Below, piece by piece: positions 11,066-22,223 of a stretch of DNA of 64,000 nt. Below the pieces are notes generated by a model. That model was given only the letters and a program-made list of their open reading frames with translations. It searched no databases and was not told the origin of the DNA. Origin of the DNA: Diphasiastrum complanatum (Eukaryota; Streptophyta; Lycopodiopsida; Lycopodiales; Lycopodiaceae); NCBI GenBank assembly GCA_029204225.1, contig CM055093.1:6827315-6891314 (forward strand). Direction: 5' to 3'. Position 1 is the first letter of the stretch. Each line of letters starts with the position of its first letter. Position numbers and translations under genes: made by a program.

Positions 11066-12069
11066 TTCTGGATTTTGAAAAATAAGAATTGGAGTGATTT
11101 TTTGCCACTCTTTCTCTCCAAAAATAGATTTGAACAATTTTTATGGTTTTTGGTTAAATGCCAAGCCCTTAGAGGCTGTTTTGGGTCTCCAGTACCCTTC
11201 CACACCTCCGCTAGCTGTGAACAATTCAAGCAAAAGAAAGCACAAAAAACAAGCTAAATCTACTCCAAAATCCACACAAATCAAGCTAAAAAAGCAAAAA
11301 CAACTAAGAATACAATTATAACTAGCTAGTGATTTCTATCCTTGGCAACGGTGCACGTATGGGATGCCCTACACATGTACTTTTGATCTCCTAAGCCCAA
11401 TAATACCATAAAGATTAGACTAGCATTGGTTGACAATAGGAAAGCTGATCATACAACAAATATTATTGTGTTACAAGCAAGATCTGTCAACAAAACATGA
11501 AACTAAGCATAATAAATGCCTCAACTCGACTAGAGAGAGAAAATAGAAAGTAGAAAACTCGTGTAGAGAGAGAGGGCACAAAGAGCTTGTTTCCAAATTT
11601 GCAATTCACACAAATTTCATCATTTTCTCAATGAGAGTACATCACATATATATATAGATCCATGAACTCTCCTCCTACTTTGAGTTTAATTAGAGTTGTG
11701 AATCCACCTCTCAAGCTATCTAGACTTATTCAAGCCACCTCACTATGTTTAATTGTGCCACCTAGTCTTTTCATGCATTAAATGTGGCATGTAAAGTACA
11801 AATGCAATTCCTATGGTAGCTCGAGTTTCTACTTCTACCTACCTTGAATATTTTATTCTAAGATGGGTCTTTACTAAGCCAAAAGTACCCCTACTCACAA
11901 CATTAGATAGATTTTTCCAATATTTTGACAGGTGCCACAACCCTCCGCCTGTCAAAAAGGTTAGAACACTACGATCCAAATTGCTAGATCTAGATGCTTT
12001 TTACTTTTTTCTAACACTACCTCACTTTAACATCACCCTTCCTAACACTAAGCACACATGCACATCATG

Positions 12070-12072
<3 letters not shown>
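11066..12072. other. Unassigned sequence with a degenerate Asp-tRNA primer-like site
   Basis: No gene. At 11338-11356 the plus strand reads TCCTTGGCAACGGTGCA, which resembles a decayed complement of the Asp-tRNA primer site seen at 62359-62376. If real, it would mark the inner edge of a minus-strand LTR extending rightwards to about 12740. The short ORFs at 11029-11321 overlap one another on both strands and look random. Confidence 0.3.
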
Positions 12073-12155
<83 letters not shown>

Positions 12156-12170
12156 GGGAGAGAGAGAGAG
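12073..12170. repeat. (GA)n microsatellite with an internal G run
   Basis: About 98 bp of GA repeat, broken by a run of roughly 13 G near 12146-12158. It appears to lie inside the relict LTR described next, as (GA)n tracts do in the LTRs of element J. Confidence 0.9.
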
Positions 12171-12744
12171 ATGAGATGGAGGGTAGCTCATTTGCTGAAT
12201 ATGTATGCTAATTGAAAAGATTTAACTGATGAAAACAAGAACAATGAAAAATAGAGAACAAGAGAAAAAATAACACAATAGCATTAGCAAGAGTGAATAA
12301 CAAATGAGGATGCCTGCTTTCCAAAATGGTAGAATTTCCTCCTCCTCGTTAAGCATGAAAATTGGTTACAAATGGTGCCTTTATATCTTTGGGGTGGCCC
12401 TTGCCCCTTGCTTCCTATTGGCTACTTGCAAAGGATGGGATTGAAATCCACACCATCCACAAGAAACACAAACTAATCTATGGTGTTGGAAGAAGCACAC
12501 CCCACCTACCACCATTTGACTTTTGACTAGCTCAAAAAACTGAGTAGCTTAAACTTTGGCCTCTAATATTATTTTTGATTACATGGCCCAAAGTCTAGTT
12601 TGTTCCAAAAAGATTATTTGCAAATGCTCATTGGGCCATGGGCTTATGCACGCAGGATGCCACGACCCTCGCATCTTACTTCTACTAATTTTGACATTAA
12701 ATTTATTTACAAGCACGATGGGAATACCCCCGATACCTACCTCC
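12171..12744 (-). repeat. Relict LTR related to the LTRs of element J
   Basis: The stretch 12625-12690 (TGCTCATTGGGCCATGGGCT, then CACGCAGGATGCCA) closely matches 58470-58510 in the LTR of element J. In both cases it lies to the right of a (GA)n tract and a TATA-like box (minus-strand GATATAAAGG here). The orientation is therefore minus. Neither boundary is secure and no partner LTR is visible. Confidence 0.5.
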
Positions 12745-13794
12745 CAACAGATTTTGAAAAAACAGAGAAAAATCATAAAAAACTCAAAGATCCCTTTAAA
12801 AAAAAAATTAGATCTTCATAAGAACCTTTGTAGAGCTCTCTGAAGTTCCATCTTAGTGAGACAAGGACACAGAAAAGCTTGCGAAGGTTAGTTCCCAGGA
12901 TAAGTGTCCCTGCAAAGGTTCCCAAGATAAAAAAAGATAGGAAAATCAAGCTGAACCCTCCCAGACATCAAAATTTCAAGCTCCAATGTAAAGTAACCTT
13001 CGTAGAGAATTTTGTAGTTCCATCTCATTGAGACAAGGACACAAAAAAACCTATGAAGGTTAGTTTGATTCTAGTGAGCTGAAAAGTGGATTTAAGTGCT
13101 TAAAAATTACTAAAATCATCAAATCCAAAAAAATCCACTTAGAGGTAACCTTCACAGACCATCTCATTGTCTTCAGAATATCATTTTCCATCAGTGATGA
13201 AGCTTGTGAAGGTTAGTTCCAATTGTTGATTGATCTGTGAGCAAGAAAGTGATTTTGAACCCTTGCAAACAGTCATAAATTTTTGATCTATAAGAAAGAA
13301 TCCTCCCCCCTTGGAACATAGTTAGATCCATATCAGATCCAACTCCTTACAAGTTTGCGAAGGTTAATTCCCAACAGATCTGAAGAAAACAGGTTTTTTG
13401 ACTAAAAAATAGTGAAATAACCTTCGCACAACCAACCCTCACACGCGTTACTTTTGCAAATATGATCAATAATTAGATCTGCACCAGATCTAGCTAATGT
13501 GAAAATCTCAAACCAATCAAAACAAGGACTATAAAGTTATCAATGAAAAACCACCGTAATGAGCCTAAAATCACACTTTTGGCCAACAAAATTGATCAGA
13601 TCCTCAAGGATCCAGACAAATATCCATAGATTCATCAAGATCCAGCTACCCTGGACTTCTCCATCGAATGAATATGAGATCGGGTTGATCAATACCAAGA
13701 AGGATTGCAAATCAAGCTCCAAACCTCCCCAGAGTTGCAGCCGTGCAAATCAAGACAGAAGCAGAACCGGCAACGATCAATCCAATGGACCAAC
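12745..13794 (+). other. Family-G leader with a dispersed AACCTTCG / GCGAAGGTTAGTTCC motif
   Basis: No gene. The motif AACCTTCG and its complement recur at about 12822, 12880, 12996, 13055, 13147, 13205, 13363 and 13426, often extended to GCGAAGGTTAGTTCCC on one strand and AACCTTCGTAGAG on the other. It precedes the gag of copy G4. ORFs here (12556-12843, 13540-13722 and others) show no family features. Confidence 0.6.
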
Positions 13795-14650
13795 CTGTAC
13801 CTACCACACCCTTGCAAGAAGTTCAGAGAGCACCTCAACTTGAGATGCCGAAATATGATGGATCGTTTGATTCGATTAGATTCCTTTAGATCTACGAGCA
13901 AGCGTGCAAGATCTATGATGAGCACCGGAGGGAAAATTGACGTTGTGGACACCGGAGGAAAAATTGACGTTGTTTCCCATGTCACTCATTAATGCAGCGC
14001 AAGACTGGTTCTTCAACCTCTTGAACGAAGAAAAGTCTACTTGGGAAGGGGTTAAAGCAGCTCTCATCACACGTGCTTTAAACCGAGGAAATTCTTGGAA
14101 GATCCATTTCTCCTGTTGAGCAAAGTCAAAATGGGCAAAAGAGAAAGGGTCCGGGATTACATTGAGGGGGTCAAACACTTAAGATCCAAATGCAACATAG
14201 AATTGGCTCCCGATCATGTGATAATCATTTGGTTCCTAGCATGATTGCCACAAAATATCAAAAGAGAACTCAAAGATGGGAGCAGTACGCCATATTGCAT
14301 GAAGCAATGGAAGATGCGATCAAGGAAGAGGATGAAGGTTTGGATGATGATTCTTATCCAAGGACTCATAATCCAACTCCCTCGGTGGCATCTACCTCAA
14401 ACGCCTCAAGTATCGCAACAGATCTGCTGATGGAGCAAATGGCGAAGTTACACAAACAATAGATGGAGCAACTGATGGCCCACTTTCATCAAAAGCTGAA
14501 GGCCTTGCAAGGAGTTGTGGCACCAACTCCAAATGCACCTAAACAGAATCAACCGTAGTATCCACAAAGATAAATTGTATGGTGTTCAATTTGCACCCAG
14601 AACCATACAACAAATGAATGTCCAGTTTTGAAGCAAAATCTCAAACTGAC
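13795..14650 (+). pseudogene. Family-G gypsy gag (copy G4)
   Basis: The plus strand shows LEMPKYDGSFDSIRFL, YEQACKIYDE, then FPMSLINAAQDWFFNLLNEE, EGVKAALIT and, at about 14577-14620, the knuckle CSICTQNHTTNECP (CX2CX3HX4C). The protein is scattered over frames. Part of the disruption is a tandem 24-bp duplication (CACCGGAGGRAAAATTGACG unit) near 13924-13970, inside the KNLMLF region. The small ORFs at 13559-13992, 13937-14119 and 14190-14462 are pieces of this gag. Confidence 0.7.
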
Positions 14651-14759
14651 ACAAAGTTTTTTATGTATATATACATGGATCAGTTACAATGACTACGTAG
14701 GCAACGAGCGTGAAATAATGCAGTTATTGAAAAGTGCTAAAGTGAACTATGATGTGGTT

Positions 14760-15010
14760 TGCGTTTGGACAGGGTAGTGTGGATGGCGTGGATCTCAAAC
14801 TCGAAGACTTGGAAAGTGTTGAAGCAATGTTGTGAATCTCATATCTCCTTGAATCCAAAGAAGTGTCAATTTTGGGTGACATATGGCCTAATATTGGGCC
14901 ACATAGTATCAAGACACAGAATTGCCACTAATCTATCAAAGAACAGGATCATTGTTGATTTACCACCACCAAGGACGATTCGCGATGCCTATGTTTTCAT
15001 TGGTCACACT
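14760..15010 (+). pseudogene. Family-G reverse transcriptase fragment
   Basis: The frame at 14759-15046 reads SHISLNPKKCQFWVTYGLILGH, then SRHRIATNLSKNRIIVDLPP and YVFIGHTN. This matches the RT connection region of copy G5 (NPEKCQIWVSHRVMLGH, SRHGIATYYSK, YAFMGH at about 53810-53970). RT motifs upstream of this are absent, so a deletion joined gag to the end of RT. Confidence 0.7.
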
Positions 15011-16030
15011 AACTGTAATACCCTATTACATGCATATTTTTCTTGAATTCCTATTTTGTGATGCAAAACTCCAATGAACCTATTCAATTGATGAAGATAA
15101 ACATCAAATATGAAGAAATATCTAATGGTCGTGACAATGACAAGTTATTCAAAGATATATCAAAAATAAAGAGGTTTAAATAAATGTGACTGAAGGAAGG
15201 ACTATAATCCGAAGGGCAGTTATGAAATGACATAAACCTTAATAAGAAGGCTAGCCCTAAGAGCAGAACATTCTAGAAGATGCATTTATTACGTCTCAAG
15301 TAAACATTGCAACCTTCCATGTGCTTGCTTCTCATTGGAACAAAGCCGCATGATAAAGATGCCACCTAGAAAATATACACTTGTATTTTTCTATTTGATG
15401 AAATTAGTTAATTAAATCAAATAAGAAGCGGCATATCGGTTACTAAAGAGTTGCGTACTTTTGCGCTCATTCCCTATATGTACACCACTTACGCTTCAAT
15501 ACAACCACCAAGTTTTTCAAGAGATCACAGAGAGAGTTTGAGTCTTCAAGTTTTTCTGCTCTATGCTTTTGTAAGCTTTCTACTTGCTGAGTACTTTTGT
15601 TTATGACAGTTGGTAAGCCTCACCTTGTTGGATGTGCTTGTGATTGTAACTTTAGTCAAACATTTCCTTAGCCTTGATACTGTCATATGCGAGCAACCGT
15701 AAATTCATTGCTAAGATTGTCTTAAAACTCATTGGTTATTTGATTGTCTGTCACAATCGAATAATCGATTGCTTGAAACTTAATTGTAATATTAACATTT
15801 GGAATCACTGTTACATTGCATTGACATATATCCGGACTTATACATCCTAAATCTTGCTCTGTGTTGTTGTGAATCAATACTTTGAAATTTGCATATGGAT
15901 ATTCGTGCAATTTAAATCAGTAGTCAGTCATTTTTTTGAGTGAGTGCTTTCTGTTGTTGAAGACAGATTGTCGGACTACATTTGAATTGTGTTGAGACAT
16001 TTGTATATTTCTCTACCTTGGTTTATCTGA
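15011..16030. other. Unassigned 1-kb stretch, possibly an inserted LTR
   Basis: No coding similarity. It begins TGTAATACCC exactly where the RT fragment would read GHxNYY, which suggests an insertion with TG at its start. I find no target duplication and no second copy in the window. Confidence 0.25.
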
Positions 16031-16309
16031 TGCAACAGACCTCGCTTGTCTGACAAACTTTATTAGGTGCACATACCGATAGATCAGTAACCGTTAACGA
16101 TCTCTTGCGAGAATGCATCGATTGGGACCTAGCTGAGGATGAAGCCCTTTACAAGCTAGAAGTCTCGTTATGGGATGATAGCATCAAAATGGTGAAATAT
16201 CTGACAACTGATCCACGATCAGAGTCACCAACGCCTGCTAAGGGAAAAGAGTCAACTACTTCAGATCCCCCATCTGGAGGCTCTCCGAAAGAAAAAGCTC
16301 CCATCACCT
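16031..16309 (+). pseudogene. Family-G pol spacer fragment, left of the Copia insertion
   Basis: Open frame DRSVTVNDLLRECIDWDLAE, ending with a Ser/Thr/Pro/Lys-rich tail (TPAKGKESTTSDPPSGGSPK). Copy G5 has a similarly Ser/Pro/Lys-rich linker before RT (about 52700-52914). The frame is cut at 16309 by the Copia LTR, and the element continues at 22224 after the target duplication. Confidence 0.5.
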
Positions 16310-16583
16310 AGTTAGAATCAAAGTAGAATCACTGTGCTACTGTACTGTGGGTGCTATCAGTTGATAAGGATCAGTTGGCCTTGCCACGAGGCAAGTCGAC
16401 GGGACACGCGTCCCACCAACGGCAACCTGGGTCATGCATGGGTTGCTTGAGTGAACAACTATATGTACAGTGTAATTTCATTTTGAGAAGTACAGTTGCT
16501 ATGTGAGCTTGCTGCGGAGAGTGTTTTCTATTTGTGCTACTATGTAGCATGATCTGTGTTCCTGTGCAAAGCAAATTCTAAGT
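16310..16583 (+). repeat. 5' LTR of the Copia element
   Basis: 274 bp, starting AGTTAGAAT and ending ATTCTAAGT. The TTAGAAT/ATTCTAA inverted ends are normal for Copia, but the outermost bases are AG...GT instead of TG...CA. The boundaries are set by the target duplication outside and the primer site inside. Confidence 0.9.
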
Positions 16584-16596
16584 TGGTATCAGAGTC
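16584..16596 (+). other. Primer-binding site, initiator-Met tRNA
   Basis: TGGTATCAGAGTC directly after the LTR. It matches the initiator-Met tRNA primer except at one base (AGTC for AGCC). Confidence 0.9.
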
Positions 16597-17753
16597 ATAC
16601 AGGGAGTGTACACAATACAACATCGTCGTTAAAGAGAGCTTCAAGAGAACTGTCTTCTGAGAGTTCGGGGTTTACGGTGGGTTGAAGACGGAAGGAGAAA
16701 CACTGGTGCAGAGAGTTTCGCACACAGAAGCTTGGTGAGCTTGAGACTGTGTGAGGATTCAGAGACAAGGGTTGTCGGCTGAATCAGAACCTCAACAAAT
16801 AGAATTTTGAAATTTCGAGGTAGACAATTTGGTGTTTGCAGTCAGTGTGCATTCAATTGGACACCGTTTGATAAACGGATTGAAGCATCAGCTTTCCAGT
16901 AGTAGGGCGATCTCAGAGCAATAGATTTGGCTAGCCAGAGAACTGTGAATTGGAAGTCAAGAAGAGATTTGTGTGAAAAACCCTGGTCTGGAGTTTGGGA
17001 GCACAAAATCAGAGATTTCTCTCTATTCTCAACCATTTTGCAAACTGTGAAGACCCAGAGGAGGGTGCCTTGGCAGTGCAAATCAAGTCTGAAGTGGTCG
17101 TGCACAGCCGCGCTCCAGTTGTGAAGCAATCATAACCTTGAGGGCAGCCATAGCTAGAAAAGCTTGGAAGAGAAGGAGATGGAGGTCGCGGACAGGTCGC
17201 GCGCAAGGAACCATACCGATCTTGTAGTGTTTGCAAGAGGAAGGCGGCTGCTTGAGGTAGCTTCAGCGCACAAAAGGAGGGAAAACTGTCTGTTTATAAA
17301 AATCAAGGATCAACGACTGTGATTGATTTCTCAGGGAGTGATCTAGACCGTGGATGTGAAGTGACCATTCTTCAAGGTGAAAAAATAGTTCAAAAACACA
17401 AAAAGCCCTTAATTTTGTCTCCTTTATCCGTTTTGACCCAAACGAAAGGCTATAACCTCCAAACGAAGGACACTCGGACTGTACTTGCAAGTATGGTATA
17501 GCAAAACAGAGTGACTGCAGCGGAGAAAGTGTTCGGAGTGCGCCAAAAGTGATTTCACCATTCCATTGGGCACGTAGTTGGGAGTTGACGACTGAGTGCA
17601 TTTCGGAAGGCGATGCCGATTTGGCTTTCAAATTGGTGGAAAAGCGACGAGTGGCCTGGTAAGCGAAAAAGTGTAGGTCATTATTTTCAACTTCTGACAT
17701 CACAGTTGGCATTGGCATACTGCTTTTAGCCTACGGTTTCAAGCAGTTTTGCG
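16597..17753 (+). other. Copia 5' leader
   Basis: About 1.16 kb of leader before gag. The ORFs on both strands here (for example 17263-17718 minus, 151 aa) have no Copia features and no recognisable domain. Confidence 0.6.
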
Positions 17754-18550
17754 ATGGCAAACATGGGAGAGTCCATTTTGAGTGAAAGTAACAAATTGGA
17801 CAGGATTTCCAACTATGCAGTGTGGAAGTTCAAAATAAAAAACATACTGATGGAGAAAGACGTGTGGTAAGTCATCACTGGTGATGAGAGAAGGCCGCCA
17901 AATAAAGTGGATATCAAAATGTTTGACAAAAGGATGAGGAAAGCTTTGACCTTCATTAACTTGTCAGTGAAGGATCACATCATTACCCACATTTGTGATG
18001 CTGTTACACCCAGACAAGCGTGGGATGTGCTAAAGGAGTAGTTCGAGATGTCAAATCCATCAAGAATCATGTTTCTGAAGTCAAAGCTGAATAGTGCCTG
18101 AATGGAACAAGGAGAGCACATTCAGATGTACATGACCAGAATCAAGACAATGAGGGATGAACTGCATTCTATTGGTGAGCGCATACATGATGTGGAGCTG
18201 GGGCACAATGCATTGTGTGGCATTGCAGAACCCTATCAGATGTTTGTGAGCGGAATAGCATCAAGAGAAAGATTGCCAACCTTTGACAAGCTCATAGAAA
18301 TCTTGATGCAGAAAGAGCAACGACGAGAAATGGTGAAAGATAGACGTCAAAATACTGATGATTAGGCATTTGCGACAAGCCAAAAACAAGGCAAGGGCAA
18401 GGGCAAGAAGAAATCTAAGCAGCAATTTGCCAAAAATCAGGAGGATGAGGGATCTTCCAGTAAGACCAAGAAGAAAGGCAATGCCTCCATTGTGGTAAAA
18501 AGGGCCATTGGAAGAATAATGTCATAAATTCCTGGCGGAACAAGGCAAGG
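17754..18550 (+). pseudogene. Copia gag, broken
   Basis: Starts ATGGCAAACATGG (MANMGESILSESNKLDRIS). It carries typical Copia Gag (UBN2-type) features: YAVWKFKIKNILMEKDVW, MRKALTFINLSVKDHI, MEQGEHIQMYMTRIKTMRDE. A zinc knuckle CLHCGKKGHWKNN lies near 18483-18525 in a shifted frame. In-frame stops follow MEKDVW, DVLKE, LNSA and QNTDD. ORF 18102-18365 is its longest open piece. Confidence 0.85.
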
Positions 18551-18589
18551 GGAAACCAAAGCAAGCAGGTAACCTGTCGATGAGGGTGA

Positions 18590-20181
18590 GATTGAAGACT
18601 CTAGCATCTTCATATCTGCATTGTCATCTAATCAAGATGATCAAGCGTGGCATATGACTAGAGAGCCACAAGACACATGACATGTAACAAGAATTGGTTC
18701 AGTAGCTTGAAAGTGTTGGATAATGGAACATCCTTTTCACAAGCAAATGGTGAGGTGTGCAAGATAAAGGGGATAGACATTGTTTCAATCCAACTACCTG
18801 ATGTCAAAAGCAGGATGATTAGGGAGGTACTTTACGTACCAGGTTTGAAGAAAAATCTACTTTCTGTTGGAGTCATTACTGATCAAAAGTTGAAAGTAGA
18901 ATTCGCCCATGATCGTTGCTTTGTAAAGGATGTAAACCAAAAGTTCAAAGTTATTGCGGATGGAGTAAGGGATCCCAATACAAAGTTGTACGGGTTGAAT
19001 GCAACAATCGAGGGGCAACATGGACTCGTATCGTCCATTCCATCACAAACTGAGTTGTGGCATAAGAGGCTTGGTCACTTGAACTTGAGAAGCCTCAGTT
19101 TGATGAGGAAATTGGAGATGGTAACAAGATTGCCTACTATAGAAGACCACTTGAAATCGATGTGCGAATCATGTGTATATGGGAAACAATATTGAGAGAA
19201 GCTCAATAAAGGTGGTGTTGCAAGAGCAAAGAACATCCTATTTTAATCCACACAGATTTATGCAGGCCTATGAGGACCATGTCCTTAGGTAAAGCCTTCT
19301 ATTTCATGACCTTTATTGATGATATGTCACGTAAGACGTGGATCTACTTCTTGAAGAAGAAATCATATGCATCTGACAATTTCAAGAACTTCAAAGCATT
19401 GGTCGAAAGTCAGACAGATAGGAAGATCAAAGTCCTAAGATCAGATAGTGGAGGTGAGTACAAGTCTAATGACTTTTATGATCTTTGTGATCAATGTGGG
19501 ATTAAAAGACAATTTACGCAAGCTCATACTCCTGCTCTCAATGGTGTAGCTGAGCACAAGAATTGTATGATTGTGGAAAGTGCCAGATCTATGCTAGCTG
19601 AGATGAAACTACCAAAAGAATTTTGGTCAGAAGCATGCAATACGGCAGTCTATCTTCAAAATAAAAGTCCTACCATTGCCGTACCAAAGATAACACCTGA
19701 GGAAGCATTCACGAAGAAGAAGCCAAAGGTGAACCACTTGCAAATCTTTGGATGTAAGGCCTTTGTACACATTCCTAAGGAAGAGAGACGTAAACTTGAT
19801 ATGAAAGCTATCAAGTGTATATTCCTAGGATATGATGAACGTGTGAAGGGATATAGATGTTTTGATCCAGTGGAAAACAAAATCCATGTAAGCCGTGATG
19901 TTATCTTTGATGAATCCAAGATGTATGAAGACGAGGATGCTGAGAAGATAGACACATCTAGTGGGAAAGATGGTATAGTGATGATACCTTCTGATGATGA
20001 TCCATTCATTGACCTTCCAAGTGATGAACATGAGGATACATCTCAAGATACTACTACTCAACCTCAAGAGACAGGTTGGAGAGGTAGAGACAAACCTTTT
20101 GGTGCAAGAAGGATTGAAGTTGTAGATGACAAACGCAAGGAGAAGGATGTAGTGTGGGATACATTTTCACCGAGAAGCTGA
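18590..20181 (+). pseudogene. Copia protease and integrase, broken
   Basis: The protease region reads YD*RATRHMTCNKNWFSSL near 18653-18710; the DSG active site expected there is lost to a stop and a Gly-to-Arg change. The pre-integrase segment ELWHKRLGHLN with CESCVYGKQY lies at 19050-19190. Two stops interrupt 19195-19245. The integrase core at 19245-20181 keeps HTDLC, RSDSGGEY and GVAEHKN, the D, D and E positions. A normal Copia C-terminal region follows (FGCKAFVHIPKEERRKLDMK, FLGYDERVKGYRCFDP). Confidence 0.9.
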
Positions 20182-21886
20182 TCACCTGACAGGAAGCTCC
20201 CTAAGTGGTTTGAGAGATTGTTGGAGAGCCACGATATGGATGACTTTCCAGGATCATCTAGCCAGGGAGAGCTACGAAGATCAACAAGAGAGAAAACACA
20301 ACCTGAAAGGTATGAAACAAATTATGCTCTCTTATCTGGCATTATTCAAAGCAAAGAACCTTTGACTTATGGTGAAGCGAATAATGATGACATTTGGATC
20401 AAGGCCATGGGAGAGGAGATGAAGTCAATTGCTAAGCATAGCACATGGGACTTAGTAGAACCACCAGTTGGCAAGAAACCCATTGGTTGCAAATGGGTAT
20501 ACAGGACTAAGTACCATGCAGATGGAAGTATAGCAAAGCACAAGGCAAGATTGGTGATCAAAGGGTATGCACAAAGTAAAGGCATTGACTATGAGGAGAC
20601 CTTTGCGTTGATATGTAAGTGGAATACTCTATGTCTACTTGTTGCTTTAGCTTCACATTTTGGTTGGCCTTTGCATCAGATGGATGTGAAATCTGCTTTT
20701 CTAAATGGTGAGTTAGAAGAAGAGGTGTTCATGGATCAACCCGAAGGCTTTGTAACGAAGGGACATGAAAATAATGTATGTCGCTTGAAGAAAGCGCTTT
20801 ATGGTCTTAAACAGGCACCACGTGCGTGGTACAGCAGGATTGATGCCTACTTTCATTAAAAGGGGATGGTGACAACATATTCTGATCCAAATCTGTGTCT
20901 TATGCTTTGATGGTATGGTTGCTTTAATTGCTCTTTATGTTGATGACTTGATTATTATGGGAAATAATCAAGAGATGATAGATATGATCAAGAAAGACCT
21001 CATGGAACAATTTGAGATGACAGATCTTAGCTTGATGCATTATTGCCTTGGAGTAGAGGTGTGGCAAAAAGGACATGAAGTGGGTTTAACACAGGTGAAG
21101 TATGTCAAAGAGTTACCGCATAGGTTTAGGTTGCAGGACTGCAAACCAATGAATACTCCTATTGAACCAGGTAAAGAGCTTTCTAAGCTTGATGAGTCAT
21201 GGTCATTTGGTGCTACACTATATAGGTAGTTAGTAGGGAGCTTGATTTACCTTACCACGACTAGACTAGATATATGCTATGCTATTGGCATTGTATGTCA
21301 GTTTATGGCAGCACCTACGGAAAAGCATTGAAAGACAGCTAAACGCATTTTGCATTATGTGAAAGACACTTCAGATTATGGCTTGATTTACAAGAAGCAT
21401 GATGGTTTACCTAAGTTGTGTGGCTATGTGGATGCGGATTGGGGAGGTGATTATGATAATTGTAGATCCACCACAGGGTATGTATTCCAGTTTTGTGGTA
21501 GTTGTTTTTCCTGGTCTAGTAAGAAGCAAAGTACAATTGCTCTTTCCACCACAGAAGCAGAGTATAAGGCAATGTGTAGTGCAGCACCGAAAGCTATATG
21601 GTTGAGACAAATCTTGGAAGAAGTTGGCATGAAACAGAAAAATCCCACGACATTACATAGCGACAGTCAGAGTGGCATTCAGCTAGCAAAGAGTCCAGTG
21701 TTCCATGCGAGAACTAAACACATTGAGATTCAGTATCACTTTATACGTGAGAGGCTACGGAGTCGTGAAATTCATGTTGTTCATTGTAGCACAGAAGAAC
21801 AACTAGCTGATATTTTCACTAAGCCACTTGTTGGAGAAAAGTTTGATAAGTTTAGATCAAAGCTTTTTGTACTTAAAGTTTGTTGA
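20182..21886 (+). pseudogene. Copia reverse transcriptase and RNase H, broken
   Basis: RT starts near 20390 with WIKAMGEEMKSI, then GCKWVYRTKYHADGS, HQMDVKSAFLNGELEEEVFM, LYGLKQAPRAWY and the catalytic LYVDDLIIMG near 20936-20965. The frame breaks at 20857-20915 (stops after DAYFH) and again at 21229. RNase H covers 21350-21886 with YVDADWGGD, SKKQSTIALSTTEAEY, TLHSDSQSGI and the ending CSTEEQLADIFTKPL. The stop is followed by about 50 bp and the purine tract. Confidence 0.93.
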
Positions 21887-21931
21887 CTTTAAAGCTATGT
21901 AAATGACTGTATAAAAAGTAGACTCTACTTT

Positions 21932-21940
21932 AAGGGAGAG
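21932..21940 (+). other. Polypurine tract of the Copia element
   Basis: AAGGGAGAG immediately before the right LTR; it primes plus-strand DNA synthesis. Confidence 0.8.
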
Positions 21941-22218
21941 AGTTAGAATGATAAGGATCCTAAGTAAAGTGCTATTGTACTGTGGGTCCTATCAGTGGAT
22001 AAGGATCAGTTGGCCTTGCCACGAGGCAAGTCGACGGGACACACGTCCCGCCAATGGCAACCTGGGTCATGCATGGGTTGCCTGAGTGAACAACTATATG
22101 TATAGTGTAATTTCATTTTGAGAAATACAGTTGCTATGTGAGCTTGCTGCGGAGAGTGTTTTCTGTTTGTGTTACTGTGTAGCATGATTTGTGTTCCTGT
22201 GCAAAGCAAATTCTAAGT
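21941..22218 (+). repeat. 3' LTR of the Copia element
   Basis: 278 bp, with the same AGTTAGAAT and ATTCTAAGT ends as the left LTR. It is followed directly by the target duplication CACCT. Confidence 0.9.
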
Positions 22219-22223
22219 CACCT

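Larger units (their letters stand above)
16310..22218 (+). mobile_element. Complete but decayed Ty1/Copia element
   Basis: The LTRs at 16310-16583 and 21941-22218 flank the order gag, protease, integrase, RT, RNase H, which defines Copia. The target duplication is CACCT at 16305-16309 and 22219-22223. The primer site TGGTATCAGAGTC follows the left LTR directly, and the purine tract AAGGGAGAG precedes the right LTR. The LTRs differ by many substitutions and small indels (roughly 92% identical by eye), and the coding frame has many stops, so the element is old and inactive. It inserted into a family-G pol region. Confidence 0.95.

Noticed and set aside
17263-17718. 151-aa minus-strand ORF in the Copia leader
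   Set aside because: No domain, opposite strand to the element, and overlapped by other random frames; most likely chance.
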